Of a stretch of DNA of 64,000 nt, positions 24,158 to 35,300 are shown one piece after another; position 1 is the stretch's first letter; every line of letters starts with the position of its first letter. Source of the DNA: Inquilinus ginsengisoli_A. GTDB taxonomy: Bacteria > Pseudomonadota > Alphaproteobacteria > DSM-16000 > Inquilinaceae. Position numbers and translations under genes: made by a program. Below the pieces are notes generated by a model. It worked only from the letters and a program-made list of their open reading frames with translations, was not told where the DNA came from and ran no database searches. The stretch covers positions 372,001 through 436,000 of the forward strand of contig NZ_JAVDPW010000003.1 of NCBI RefSeq assembly GCF_031453975.1. The letters run 5' to 3'.

Positions 24158-25237
24158 CTAAGCTTCCACACCCTCGACATACCAATCCATCTTGGCGATC
24201 TCGTCGTCGCCGAGGGCCTTGCCCTCGGGCACCACCAGCTCGCCCTTCTGGTTCTTGATTGGGCCTGCGAAGGGGTCGAGGGTGCCGGCGATGATGTCGG
24301 CCTTGGTCTTCTCCGCCGCGGCCACGACATCGGCCGGGATGGCCGCGTTGTACGGGGCCAGGGTGACCATGCCGTGCTTGAAGCCCCACCAGATGCTGGA
24401 GGTCTTCCAGCTGCCGTCCAGCACCGCCTGGACCCGCTCGACATAGTACGGGCCCCAGTTGTCGACGATCGAGGTCAGCTGCGCCTTGGGCGCGAAGCTG
24501 CTCATGTCCGACGCCTGGCCGAAGCCGTGAATGCCGCGGGCCTCGGCCACCTGGATCGCGGCCGGGCTGTCGGTGTGCTGGCACAGGATGTCGGCGCCGC
24601 CATCGATCAGCGCCTTGGCGCCGTCGCTCTCCTTGCCCGGATCGTACCAGCTGTTGACCCAGATCACCTTCACCTTCATGTCCGGCCGGATCTTCTGCGC
24701 CGCCAGGGTGTAGGCGTTGATGCCCATCACCACCTCGGGGATCGGGACCGAGCCGATATAGCCGGTGACGCCGGTCTTGGTCATGTGGCCGGCGATGGTG
24801 CCGCACACCGCGCGCCCCTCATGGAAGCGGGCGTTGTAGGTGCTGACATTGGCCGCGGTCTGGTAGCCGGTGGCGTGCTCGAACTTCACCTTCGGCAGCG
24901 TCTTGGCCACCCGGATGGTCGGGTTCATGTAGCCGAAGCTGGTGGTGAAGATCAGCTCGTTGCCGGCCTGGGCCAACTGGCGCAGCACGCGCTCGGCATC
25001 CGGGCCCTCCGGCACGCTCTCGACATAGCTGGTCTTCACCTTGTCGCCGAAATGCGCATCGATCTCGCGGCGGGCCAAATCATGGCCATGGGTCCAGCCA
25101 TAATCGCCGATCGGGCCGATATAGATGAACGCGACCTTCAGCGGCTCGGCCGCCCACACCCGGCCCGGCAGGATCGAAGCGGCCAGGGTGGCCCCGGAGC
25201 CCGCCAGCACGGCCCGGCGGGAAAAGCGCATCGACAT
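24158..25237 (-). CDS. BMP-family ABC transporter substrate-binding protein (purine/nucleoside type)
   Basis: A 359-residue binding protein of the basic membrane protein (PnrA-like) family, which bind nucleosides and related purines. The N-terminus, MSMRFSRRAVLAGSGATLAA, has twin arginines before a hydrophobic stretch and an A-E cleavage near residue 30, so Tat export is likely. Family segments are VAFIYIGPIGDYGWTHGHD, FATSFGYMNPT-type and GVTGYIGSVPIPEVVMGINA. It is the last gene of the importer embedded in the xanthine dehydrogenase operon, 45 bases after the permease stop. Urate, xanthine, allantoin or nucleosides are all possible ligands. Confidence 0.9.
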   Translation of the reverse strand: MSMRFSRRAVLAGSGATLAASILPGRVWAAEPLKVAFIYIGPIGDYGWTHGHDLARREIDAHFGDKVKTSYVESVPEGPDAERVLRQLAQAGNELIFTTSFGYMNPTIRVAKTLPKVKFEHATGYQTAANVSTYNARFHEGRAVCGTIAGHMTKTGVTGYIGSVPIPEVVMGINAYTLAAQKIRPDMKVKVIWVNSWYDPGKESDGAKALIDGGADILCQHTDSPAAIQVAEARGIHGFGQASDMSSFAPKAQLTSIVDNWGPYYVERVQAVLDGSWKTSSIWWGFKHGMVTLAPYNAAIPADVVAAAEKTKADIIAGTLDPFAGPIKNQKGELVVPEGKALGDDEIAKMDWYVEGVEA

Positions 25238-25282
25238 GAAGACCTCCGTTTTGTGATTCCTTGGATGATAGCGAACCCGGCG

Positions 25283-26206
25283 TCAGACGGAAGGGCGGAA
25301 CGGCTTGCCCAGCGCCGCCGGGGCCTGCAGCCGGCCGCGCCACGGGCCGGCGGCGATGATCACCAAGACGGCGATGGTGGCGAGGTAGGGCAGCATGGTG
25401 AAGACCTGCGACGGGATATCGATGCCGGCGATGCCCTGGGCGTGCAGCTGCAGGATGGTGACGCCGCCGAACAGATAGGCGCCCAGCAGCACCCGCCACG
25501 GCCGCCAGGACCCGAACACCACCAGCGCCAGCGCGATCCAGCCGCGGCCCGCGGTCATGCCCTCGATCCACAGCGGGGTGTAGGACAGCGACAGGAAGGC
25601 GCCGGCCAGCCCGGCCATGGCGCCGCCGAACAGGCAGGCCAGGTATCGCACCAGCATCACGGGATGGCCGATCGAATGGGCCGATTCCGCGGATTCGCCG
25701 ACCGCGCGCAGGATCAGCCCGGCGCGGCTGCGCTTCAGGAACCAGGCAACGCCGAAGGTCATGGCGACGGAGAAATAGACCAGCGCGTCCTGGCCGAACA
25801 CCAGCGGCCCCACCACCGGCAGCCCGGTCAGCACCGGCAGCGACAGCTTGGGCAAAGGCGCGATCGGGTGGCCGACGAAGCCGGCGCCGAGCAGGGCGCT
25901 GAGGCCCACGCCGAAGATGGTCAGGGCCAGGCCGGTGGCGACCTGGTTGGCCATCAGGGTCAGGGTCAGCACCGCGAAGATCAGCGCCAGCACCGTCCCG
26001 GCCAGGGCGGCGGCCAGGATGCCCAGCGCCGGCTGGCCGGTGGTGAAGGTGACGGCGAAGCCGGTGACCGCGCCGATCAGCATCATGCCTTCGATGCCGA
26101 GGTTGAGCACGCCGGAGCGTTCGACCACCAGCTCGCCGAGGGCGGCAAGGAGGAGGGGGGTGGCCGCGGTGATCACCGTCGCGGCGATCAGGACGAACAT
26201 ATCCAT
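25283..26206 (-). CDS. ABC transporter permease (BMP/nucleoside system, second permease)
   Basis: A 307-residue membrane protein of the branched-chain/ribose permease superfamily, with about eight to nine helices. It opens MDMFVLIAATVITAATPLLL and carries LGELVVERSGVLNLGIEGMM, the signature of the YufQ/BmpG-type nucleoside permeases. The ATG at 26206 overlaps the preceding permease stop (TGATG). It pairs with the protein at 26206-27303 to form the channel. Confidence 0.92.
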   Translation of the reverse strand: MDMFVLIAATVITAATPLLLAALGELVVERSGVLNLGIEGMMLIGAVTGFAVTFTTGQPALGILAAALAGTVLALIFAVLTLTLMANQVATGLALTIFGVGLSALLGAGFVGHPIAPLPKLSLPVLTGLPVVGPLVFGQDALVYFSVAMTFGVAWFLKRSRAGLILRAVGESAESAHSIGHPVMLVRYLACLFGGAMAGLAGAFLSLSYTPLWIEGMTAGRGWIALALVVFGSWRPWRVLLGAYLFGGVTILQLHAQGIAGIDIPSQVFTMLPYLATIAVLVIIAAGPWRGRLQAPAALGKPFRPSV

Positions 26207-27303
26207 CACGACACCGTCACAGGCTTGGGCGAGGGTTTGGGCTGGCCGGCGGTCAGGCGCAGGCGGTAGCGGACCAGCACGTCGGCGGCCAGCAGGTAGA
26301 ACAGCAGCATGCCCTGGAACACGCCGGTCGCGGCCTGCGGCAGCCCGGCCGAGACCTGGGCGTTCTCGCCGCCGATATAGGACAGCGCCATCACCAGCCC
26401 GGCGGCGATGATGCCGATCGGGTGCAGCCGGCCGAGGAAGGCGACGATGATGGCGGTGAAGCCGTAACCCGGCGTCAGCTGCGGGATCAGCTGGCCGATC
26501 GGCCCCGCCGCCTCGAAGGTTCCCGCCAGCCCGGCCAGCGCGCCGGACAGCAGCAGGCTGAACCAGGTGACGCGCTTGCGGCTGAAGCCGGCGAAGCGGG
26601 CCGCCGCCGGGGCCTGGCCGACCACCCGGATCTGGAAGCCGATCACGGTGCGCCCCATCAGGAACCAGGCGGCGACGGCGACCAGCAGCGCGATCGGCAC
26701 GCCGAGATGCAGGCGGGTGCCCTCGACCAGGATCGGCAGCACCGCCGCGTCGGTGAACATCCGGGTCTGCGGGAAGTTGTAGCCGTCCGGGTCCTTCCAT
26801 GGCCCGAACACCAGGATGCTCAGGACCAGCGCCGCGACATAGGTCAGCATCAGGCTGGTCAGGATCTCACTGACGTCGAAGCGGGTCTTCAGGAAAGCCG
26901 GGATCGCGGCATAGGCCAGGCCGCCCAGGGCGCCGGCGACGCACATCGCCGGCAGGATCCACCAGCCTTCGTGGCCCCAGAAAGCCAGGGCGACGGCGCC
27001 GGCGGCGATCGCCCCCATGGTCAGCTGGCCCTCGGCGCCGATGTTCCAGACATTGGCGCGGAAGCCGATGGCCAGGCCGGTGGCGATCAGGATCAAGGGC
27101 GCCGCTTTCACCCCCAGCTCGGTCCAGCCATAGAAGCTCTCGATCGGCGCGATCAGGAACTGGTACAGCGTCTCGGCCGGGTCCAGCCCGAGGGCCAGGA
27201 ACAGCAGGTAGCCGCTGGCGACGGTCAGGGCGATGGCGATCAGCGGGGTCAGCCACACCATGGCGCGGGACGGTTCCCGCCGTGGTTCGATCCTAAGCGA
27301 CAT
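26206..27303 (-). CDS. ABC transporter permease (BMP/nucleoside system, first permease)
   Basis: A 365-residue membrane protein with about ten helices, of the YufP/BmpF type. Signature segments are ATGLAIGFRANVWNIGAEGQ (about residue 75) and FDVSEILTSLMLTYVAALVL. The start at 27303 (MSLRIEPRREP) overlaps the ATPase stop by 11 bases; an in-frame ATG at 27351 would lie deeper in that gene. It is larger than its partner, as is usual for this transporter type. Confidence 0.92.
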   Translation of the reverse strand: MSLRIEPRREPSRAMVWLTPLIAIALTVASGYLLFLALGLDPAETLYQFLIAPIESFYGWTELGVKAAPLILIATGLAIGFRANVWNIGAEGQLTMGAIAAGAVALAFWGHEGWWILPAMCVAGALGGLAYAAIPAFLKTRFDVSEILTSLMLTYVAALVLSILVFGPWKDPDGYNFPQTRMFTDAAVLPILVEGTRLHLGVPIALLVAVAAWFLMGRTVIGFQIRVVGQAPAAARFAGFSRKRVTWFSLLLSGALAGLAGTFEAAGPIGQLIPQLTPGYGFTAIIVAFLGRLHPIGIIAAGLVMALSYIGGENAQVSAGLPQAATGVFQGMLLFYLLAADVLVRYRLRLTAGQPKPSPKPVTVS

Positions 27304-28867
27304 GGACGGCGTGCCCCTTTTCGTCTTCGGCGGCGGCCGGCTCCGCCCCATGCAGCCCGCCCATCAGCAGGCCGATCTCGGCGACCGAGATCCCGGCCGT
27401 CGGCCGCGCCTCGGACAGGCGGCCCAGATTGATCACCGCCAGCCGGTCGGTGATCTGCAGCAGCTCGTCGAGATCCTGCGAGATCACCACCACGGCGGTG
27501 CCGTTCTGCGCCAGGGTCATCAGCGCCTGGTGGATCGCGGTGGCGGCCCCGGCGTCGACGCCCCAGGTCGGCTGCGACACGATGAAGACCTCCGGGGTCT
27601 GCAGCATCTCGCGGCCGACCACGTATTTCTGCAGGTTGCCGCCGGACAGGCTGCCGGCCAGCGCCTCGGTGCCGCGCGCCTTGACCCCGAAATCATGGAT
27701 CACCTTGGCCGCGTAGTCGCGGGCCAGGCCGGCGCGGATCAGCCCGCCCGGCGCCAGCTTCATGCGGTTGCGGGCGCTCAGCAGCGTGTTGGCCGCCAGG
27801 CTCATCTCCGCCACCGCGGCATGGCCGTTGCGCTCTTCCGGCACGCTGCACAGGCCCAGGCCCCGCCGCCGCTCGGCGTTCAGGTGCCCGACCGGCTGGC
27901 CGGAGATGCGGATCGCGGTCGACGGGCGGCTGCGATGTTCGCCGGCCAGGGCCTGCGACAGCTCGGTCTGGCCGTTGCCGGCGATACCGGCGATGCCGAA
28001 GATCTCGCCGGCGCCGACAGTGAAGCTGATCTCCCGCAGTGCGGTGCCGAAGGGGCCGTCGGCCGGCACGCTCAAGCCCTCGACCGTCAGCTTCGCCTCG
28101 GCGGCGCCGCGCTCGCCGCGCCGCGACAGGGTGCGCAGCTCGGCCCCGATCATCATCTGCGCCATGCTGCGGGCGGTCTCGACCGCGGGGTCGCAGGTGC
28201 CGACCACCTTGCCGCCGCGCATGATCGTGGCGGCGCCGCACAGCGCCTTGATCTCATGCAATTTATGGCTGATGTACAGGATCGAGCAGCCCTCGGCGGC
28301 CAGGCGGCGCAGGGTCTCGAACAGCCGGTCCACCTCCTGCGGCGTCAGCACCGAGGTCGGCTCGTCCATGATCAGCAGCTTGGGATCCTGCAGCAGGCAG
28401 CGCACGATCTCGACCCGCTGGCGCTCGCCGACCGACAGGGAATGGACCTCGCGATGCGGGTCCAGCGGCAGGCCGTAGGCCTCGGACACCTCGCGGATCT
28501 TCTTGGCCAGGACGCGCCGCTCGGGCGGGTTCTCCAGCCCCAGCGCGATGTTCTCGGCCACGGTCAGCGCCTCGAACAGCGAGAAGTGCTGGAACACCAT
28601 GCCGATGCCGAGGCGCCGGGCCTCCTGCGGGTTGGTGGGGCGGACCGGGCGGCCGTTCCACAGCATCTCCCCGGAATCGGGCTGCAGCAGGCCGTAGATC
28701 GACTTCACCAGCGTGCTCTTGCCGGCGCCGTTCTCGCCCAGCAGCGCATGGATCTCGCCGGGCTGGACGGAAAAGCTTACGCCGTCGTTCGCGACGAGGC
28801 TCGCGAACCTCTTGGTGATGCCGCGCAGCTCGATGCGCGCGGGGCCGGCCCCCGTGTTGCGGTCCAT
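27293..28867 (-). CDS. Double-domain ABC transporter ATPase (BMP/nucleoside system)
   Basis: A 524-residue ATPase with two ABC domains in tandem, as in the YufO and sugar-importer ATPases. Domain 1: Walker A LLGENGAGKSTLVKSIYGLL (about residue 43), signature LSVGERQRVEIVRCL, Walker B LLIMDEPTSVLT. Domain 2: degenerate Walker A GIAGNGQTELSQAL, signature LSGGNLQKYVVGREM, and a modified Walker B VFIVSQPTWGVD in which the usual DEP is SQP. The second site is therefore probably non-hydrolytic, a pattern common in this family. The start overlaps xdhC by 91 bases. Confidence 0.93.
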   Translation of the reverse strand: MDRNTGAGPARIELRGITKRFASLVANDGVSFSVQPGEIHALLGENGAGKSTLVKSIYGLLQPDSGEMLWNGRPVRPTNPQEARRLGIGMVFQHFSLFEALTVAENIALGLENPPERRVLAKKIREVSEAYGLPLDPHREVHSLSVGERQRVEIVRCLLQDPKLLIMDEPTSVLTPQEVDRLFETLRRLAAEGCSILYISHKLHEIKALCGAATIMRGGKVVGTCDPAVETARSMAQMMIGAELRTLSRRGERGAAEAKLTVEGLSVPADGPFGTALREISFTVGAGEIFGIAGIAGNGQTELSQALAGEHRSRPSTAIRISGQPVGHLNAERRRGLGLCSVPEERNGHAAVAEMSLAANTLLSARNRMKLAPGGLIRAGLARDYAAKVIHDFGVKARGTEALAGSLSGGNLQKYVVGREMLQTPEVFIVSQPTWGVDAGAATAIHQALMTLAQNGTAVVVISQDLDELLQITDRLAVINLGRLSEARPTAGISVAEIGLLMGGLHGAEPAAAEDEKGHAVHVA

Positions 28868-29736
28868 GCAGCCTCCTGTTCTGGAGCCGCCCCCGACGCC
28901 GGTTTGTCGGCAGGGGCGGAGATGTCCTTAGCGTCGACGAAGGCGATGAGCAATTCCGCCGCGACCATGGCGGCGATGATCGACGGGCGCTTGTCCCGCC
29001 CGAGGCCCGCCCCGATCGGGCAGGTCAGGAATCCGGTGCGCCGCGGGTCGTTGCCGCGGGCCCGGAACCAGCGCTCGAAGCGCTCGCGCTTGGTGGCCGA
29101 TCCGATCAGCCCGACATAGGCGGCGTCGCCGCGCTTGAGCGCCGCCTCGGCCACGTCGAAATCCATGGCGTGGCTGTGGGTCATGACCAGATAGGCGGCG
29201 CCGGGCGGGGCCTCGGCGACGACGTCGGTCGGGGTCGGCGTCAGTCGCCGGACGACGGTGTCCGGGATCTCGGCCGGGAACTCGTCGGCCCGGTTGTCGA
29301 CCCATTGGATCTTCAGGGGCAGCAGCGACAGCGCCCGCGCCAGGGCCTTGCCGACATGGCCGGCACCGAACACCAGCACGGTCGGCCGGGCCGCGGCCTC
29401 TGCGGCCTCCTCGCCGTCGATCCGCGCCAGGGTGGCGCCGTCGGCCAGCTCCAGGTCGATCACGACGAAGCCGCCGCAGCATTGGCCGATGGCGGGGCCC
29501 AGCGGGATCTCGACCCGCTGCGTCCGCTCCTTGCCGGCAATCAGGCCGCGGGCGGCGGCGATCGCGTCCCATTCCATCCGCCCGCCGCCGATGGTGCCGC
29601 GGGCGGCGGTGGCGGTGACCAGCATGTGCACCCCGGCCTCGCGCGGGGTCGACCCACGGGCTTCGGCCAGCGTCACCAGCACGGTCGGCTCGCCATCGCC
29701 GAGCCACAGCCGCAGCGTCGGGGCGAGGGGGGTCAT
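28777..29736 (-). CDS. xdhC: Xanthine dehydrogenase accessory protein XdhC
   Basis: A 319-residue molybdenum cofactor chaperone that binds and helps sulfurate Moco before insertion into XdhB. N-terminal VTLAEARGSTPREAGVHMLV and GTIGGGRMEWDAIA, then CCGGFVVIDLEL. The C-terminal Rossmann-like part has VLVFGAGHVGKALARAL (about residue 150), MTHSHAMDFDVAEAAL and YVGLIGSATKRERFERW. The ATG at 29736 overlaps the xdhB stop by four bases. The last 30 or so codons run into the ABC ATPase gene (91-base overlap) and encode a low-complexity tail, suggesting loss of an earlier stop. Confidence 0.92.
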   Translation of the reverse strand: MTPLAPTLRLWLGDGEPTVLVTLAEARGSTPREAGVHMLVTATAARGTIGGGRMEWDAIAAARGLIAGKERTQRVEIPLGPAIGQCCGGFVVIDLELADGATLARIDGEEAAEAAARPTVLVFGAGHVGKALARALSLLPLKIQWVDNRADEFPAEIPDTVVRRLTPTPTDVVAEAPPGAAYLVMTHSHAMDFDVAEAALKRGDAAYVGLIGSATKRERFERWFRARGNDPRRTGFLTCPIGAGLGRDKRPSIIAAMVAAELLIAFVDAKDISAPADKPASGAAPEQEAAWTATRGPAPRASSCAASPRGSRASSRTTA

Positions 29737-32079
29737 AGGGTGCCCCCCGCCGTCGCGCGCAGCCGGTCGATCGCGTCCAGCACCTTTTCCGGCGTCGCCG
29801 GCGGGTCCAGGCGCGGGCAGATGGTGTGGCCGGCGACGCTGGCGACGGCGTCGGACAGGGCGTGCAGCACCGAGGTGCCGAGCATCAGCGGCGGCTCGCC
29901 CACCGCCTTGGACCGGTAGATCGTGTCCTCGCGGTTCTGCGTGTCGGCCAGCTTGACGTTGAAGATCTTCGGCCGGTCGCTCGCCACCGGGATCTTGTAG
30001 GTGCTGGGCGCGTGGGTCCGCAGGCGGCCCTTGGCGTCCCACCACAGCTCCTCCATGGTCAGCCAGCCGGCGCCCTGGACGAAGCCGCCCTCGACCTGGC
30101 CCTTGTCGATCGCCGGGTTTAGCGATTGGCCGCAGTCGTGCAGGATATCGACCCGGTCCAGTCGGTACTCGCCGGTCAGGGTGTCGACCGTGACCTCGCT
30201 GACCGCGGCGCCATAGGCGAAGTAGTAGAACGGCCGGCCGCGGCCGGCGGCGCGGTCCCAATGGATCTTCGGCGTCTTGTAGAAGCCGGCGGCGGACAGC
30301 TGCACCCGGCCGAAATAGGCGGTGCGCACCAGCTCCGCGAACGGCACCTCCTGGTCGCCGATCTGCACCGCGTTGCGGCGGAACACCACCCGGTCCGGCG
30401 CCACCCGCCAGCGCTCGGCGGCGAAGGCGACCAGCCGCTCCTTGATCGTCCGCGCCGCAGACTGGGCCGCCATGCCGTTGAGATCGGCGCCGGAGGAGGC
30501 GGCGGTGGCCGAGGTGTTGGGCACCTTGCCGGTGGTGGTGGCGGTGATGTGGACGCGGCCGATATCGACCTGGAACTCCTCGGCCACGACCTGGGCGACC
30601 TTGATGTACAGGCCCTGGCCCATCTCGGTGCCGCCATGGTTCAGATGGATCGACCCGTCCTTGTAGACATGCACCAGCGCGCCGGCCTGGTTGTAGGCCG
30701 AGAAGGTGAAGGAGATGCCGAATTTCACCGGCGTCAGCGCCAGGCCGCGCTTGAGGAAGCGGCTGGCCTTGTTCCAGGCGCGGATCTCGGCGCGCCGTGC
30801 CCAGTAATCGCTGTCGCGCTCCAGCTCCTCCACCAGGCCATGGACGATGTTGTCCTCGACCGTCTGGTGGTAAGGCGTCACGTTGCGGTCGTCGGTGCCG
30901 TAGAAGTTCAGTTTGCGGATCTCGAGCGGATCCTTGCCGACGGCGAAGGCGACCTCCTCGATCAGCCTTTCGCCGGCCAACACGCCCTGAGGTCCGCCGA
31001 AGCCGCGAAAGGCGGTGTTGGACTGGGTGTTGGTCTTCAGCGGCATCGAGGTCAGCTGCACCGCCGGGTAGTAGTAGGCGTTATCGGCGTGGAACAGGGC
31101 ACGGTCGGTGACCGGCCCGGACAGGTCGGCGGACCAGCCGCAGCGCGCCGCCAGCAGCATCTCGACGCCCTCGATCCGGCCATCCGCATCGAAGCCGACG
31201 CTGTAGTCGACCTCGAAATCATGGCGCTTGCCGGTGATCATCATGTCGTCGTCGCGGTCGGGGCGCAGCTTGGCGGCGCGGCCGGTGGCCTTGGCCACCA
31301 GGGCGACGGTGGCGGCGAACAGGTTGGCCTGGGTCTCCTTGCCGCCGAAGCCGCCGCCCATGCGCCGGATCTCGACCGTCACCGCGCCGTCCGGCACATC
31401 CAGCACGCTGGCCACGATGTGCTGCACCTCGCTGGGGTGCTGGGTCGAGGAATGGATGGTGACGTCGCCATCCTCGCCCGGCAGCGCCAGGGCGATCTGG
31501 CTTTCCAGGTAGAAATGCTCCTGCCCGCCGATCCGCATCCGGGCGTCGACCCGGTGCTTGGCTGCCGTGATCGCCGCCTTGGCGTCGCCGCGCTTCAGCG
31601 TCATCGGCGTGGTTACCAGCACGCCGCCGGCCTTGGCCGTCTCGTAGTCCAGGACCGGCGCCAGCTCCTCATAGTCGATCACGGCCAGGCGGGCGGCGCG
31701 GCGGGCCTGGTCGCGGGTCTCCGCGGCCACCGCGAAGACCGGCTGGCCGACATGCTGCACCAGGTCGGTGGCGAACAGCGGCTCGTCGCCCAGATGGTTG
31801 CAGCCGATGTCGTTGTGGCCGGGCACATCGGCGGCGGCGAAGACGCGGACCACGCCGGGGGCGGCGCGCACCTTGGCCAGGTCGATCGACCGGATCCGGG
31901 CATGGGCCCTGTCGCTGAGGCCGAGGCAGACATGCAGCAGCCCGGCCGGCTCGGAGATGTCATCGATGTAGACGGCCTCGCCGCTGACATGCTTGTGGGC
32001 GCTGTCGTGCCGGCGGGAATCGTGGACCGCGCCGTCGATGCGGTCGGCCGGGCCGGCCTTGCGGGAGTCGAGGGTGGTG

Positions 32080-32087
<8 letters not shown>
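29733..32087 (-). CDS. xdhB: Xanthine dehydrogenase molybdopterin-binding subunit
   Basis: A 784-residue large subunit that hydroxylates hypoxanthine and xanthine to urate at a molybdenum centre. Visible segments include VSGEAVYIDDISEPAG, FYLESQIALALPGEDG, the Moco-binding RRMGGGFGGKETQAN, the conserved arginine stretch NTAFRGFGGPQGVLAGE, LNHGGTEMGQGLYIKVAQVV and the C-terminal KAVGEPPLMLGTSVLHAL, whose glutamate acts as catalytic base. The start at 32087 overlaps xdhA by eight bases. It works with XdhA in the cytoplasm as an (alpha beta)2 enzyme. Confidence 0.96.
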
Positions 32088-33552
<1,465 letters not shown>

Positions 33553-33559
33553 GGTGGCC

Positions 33560-33937
33560 TCAGCTGCCGCGATAGGTGGAGTAGGACCAGGGCGAGATCA
33601 GCAGCGGCACATGGTAGTGCTGATCGGCATGGGCGATGCCGAAGCGGATCGGCACCTGGTCCAGGAAGGGCGGGTCGGGAAGATCGACGCCGGCCGTGCG
33701 GAAATAGGCGCCGGCCGCGAACACCAGCTCGTAGGTGCCGGGGCGGAACTCATCGCCGGCCAGCAGCGGCGCGTCGCAGCGGCCGTCGGCGTTGGTGCGG
33801 GTCTCGGCCACGATGCTGCGGCGGTCGCCGTCGAGGCGATACAGGGTCACGGCGATGCCCATGCCCGGCCGGCCATGCGCCGTGTCGAGCACATGGGTGG
33901 TCAGCCGCCCCTGGTGGGATGCCTGCTGTTCGGCCAT
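33560..33937 (-). CDS. hiuH: 5-hydroxyisourate hydrolase (transthyretin-like)
   Basis: A 125-residue enzyme hydrolysing 5-hydroxyisourate, the PuuD product, to OHCU. It has RLTTHVLDTAHGRPGMGIAV at the N-terminus, AETRTNADGRCDAPLL and the ending HYHVPLLISPWSYSTYRGS, whose Tyr-Arg-Gly-Ser terminus is diagnostic of HIU hydrolases and separates them from transthyretin. The ATG at 33937 is used; an upstream in-frame ATG at 33988 has weaker context. It heads the minus-strand hiuH-xdhABC-transporter operon and is divergent from puuE. Confidence 0.95.
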   Translation of the reverse strand: MAEQQASHQGRLTTHVLDTAHGRPGMGIAVTLYRLDGDRRSIVAETRTNADGRCDAPLLAGDEFRPGTYELVFAAGAYFRTAGVDLPDPPFLDQVPIRFGIAHADQHYHVPLLISPWSYSTYRGS

Positions 33938-34166
33938 CCTGCCTCTCCGTGTTGCCGGTCCCTGGCGATCCGTCGCGCCACCGGGCATTATCGCCCTGTT
34001 CCGGCTGTGACGCGCTTGTTCTCTTATTTCGTCTGCAATGTTTCACGCCGTCGGCCCCGCCACTCAACGGGTCATCGGCGGAAAGACTTTCAACGCAATC
34101 GCAAAAGTGGATGCCCGCCGGGCGGGTATCCTACTGTCCGGGATCACGCGTGCGAGGGGAGGCCAG
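33938..34166. promoter_or_regulatory. Divergent promoter region between hiuH and puuE
   Basis: A 229-base gap serving two outward-facing purine operons. Its middle (34005-34045, CTTGTTCTCTTATTTCGTCT) is the only A+T-rich stretch nearby and the likely promoter position. No clear operator palindrome was found by eye. Confidence 0.45.
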
Positions 34167-35075
34167 GTGTCCGTCTATCCGAGAGATCTCGTCGGCTACG
34201 GCCCGAATCCGCCCCAGGCCGACTGGCCGGGCGGGGCGCGGCTGGCGCTGCAGTTCGTCCTCAACTACGAGGAGGGCGCCGAGAACAGCATCCTCCACGG
34301 CGACGCGGCGTCCGAAAGCTTCCTGTCCGAGATCGTCAGCGCCCAGCCGCTGCCCGGCGTGCGCCACATCTCGATGGAATCGCTCTATGATTACGGCGCC
34401 CGGGTCGGGGTGTGGCGGATCCTGAAGCTGTTCGAGCGCAAGCAGATCCCGCTGACGGTCTATGCCGTCGCCATGGCGGCGGAGCGGCACCCGCAGGTGA
34501 TCCGCGCCATGGTCGAGGCCGGGCACGAGATCGCCAGCCACGGCTATCGCTGGATCAACTACCAGTATGTCGACGAGGCGGTGGAGCGCGAGCATCTGCG
34601 CAAGGCGGTCGAGATCCTGGAGCAGGTGTCGGGCCAGCGCCCGCTCGGCTGGTACACCGGCCGCACCAGCCCGAACACGCGGCGCCTGGTGGCCGAACAT
34701 GGCGGCTTCCTCTACGACGCCGACGCCTATGACGACGACCTGCCCTATTGGGAGGTGGTCGAGGGCAAGCCGCAGCTGATCGTGCCCTACACGCTCGACG
34801 CCAACGACATGCGCTTCGCCGCGGTGCAGGGCTTCAACTCCGGCGACCAGTTCTACGCCTATCTCAAGGACAGCTTCGACGCGCTGTACCGGGAAGGGGC
34901 GGAGACGCCGCGGATGATGTCGGTCGGGCTGCACTGCCGCATCGTCGGCCGTCCCGGCCGGATCATGGCGCTGGAACGGTTCCTGGATTACGCGAAGCAG
35001 CATGAGGGCGTGTGGTTCTGCCGCCGGGTCGAGATCGCCCGGCATTGGCGGGAGAAACATCCCTATGGCGGCTGA
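34167..35075 (+). CDS. puuE: Cofactor-independent allantoinase of the polysaccharide deacetylase family
   Basis: A 302-residue enzyme hydrolysing allantoin to allantoate, unrelated to metal-dependent AllB. The start is taken as GTG at 34167 (MSVYPRDLVGYGPNPP), because homologues begin with this segment and GAGGGGAGG lies just upstream; an in-frame ATG at 34038 adds 43 unsupported residues. Deacetylase-fold motifs are QFVLNYEEGAENSILHGD, GHEIASHGYRWINYQYVDE and LGWYTGRTSPNTRRLV. First gene of a plus-strand operon with uraD, the allantoate hydrolase and an M20 peptidase. Confidence 0.93.
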   Translation: MSVYPRDLVGYGPNPPQADWPGGARLALQFVLNYEEGAENSILHGDAASESFLSEIVSAQPLPGVRHISMESLYDYGARVGVWRILKLFERKQIPLTVYAVAMAAERHPQVIRAMVEAGHEIASHGYRWINYQYVDEAVEREHLRKAVEILEQVSGQRPLGWYTGRTSPNTRRLVAEHGGFLYDADAYDDDLPYWEVVEGKPQLIVPYTLDANDMRFAAVQGFNSGDQFYAYLKDSFDALYREGAETPRMMSVGLHCRIVGRPGRIMALERFLDYAKQHEGVWFCRRVEIARHWREKHPYGG

Positions 35076-35104
35076 GATGATCACGAGCGCAGCAATCAAA
35101 GTGA

Positions 35105-35270
35105 GTCCCCCCTCCCCCTGCGGGAGGGGGGTAGGGGGAGGGGGTTGCCTCAGCCAGAGCCGGCCCGCCCTTTGTGCAAGCGAGAGCCCACACAGCGATA
35201 TCGCCATCCGCCGGTTCTTGCGGCGTGAACCCCCTCCCCCTACCCCCCTCCCGCAGGGGGAGGGGGGACT
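35105..35270. repeat. Family C paired repeat, copy 2
   Basis: The left half is TCCCCCCTCCCCCTGCGGGA... and the right half is the mirror ending CCCGCAGGGGGAGGGGGGAC. The halves are separated by about 70 bases and each folds into its own hairpin. It lies between puuE and uraD, inside a probable operon. Nothing else is seen in 35076-35300. Confidence 0.75.
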
Positions 35271-35300
35271 AGGTTTTTCTGGGCTGTGGGGACCCATCCG

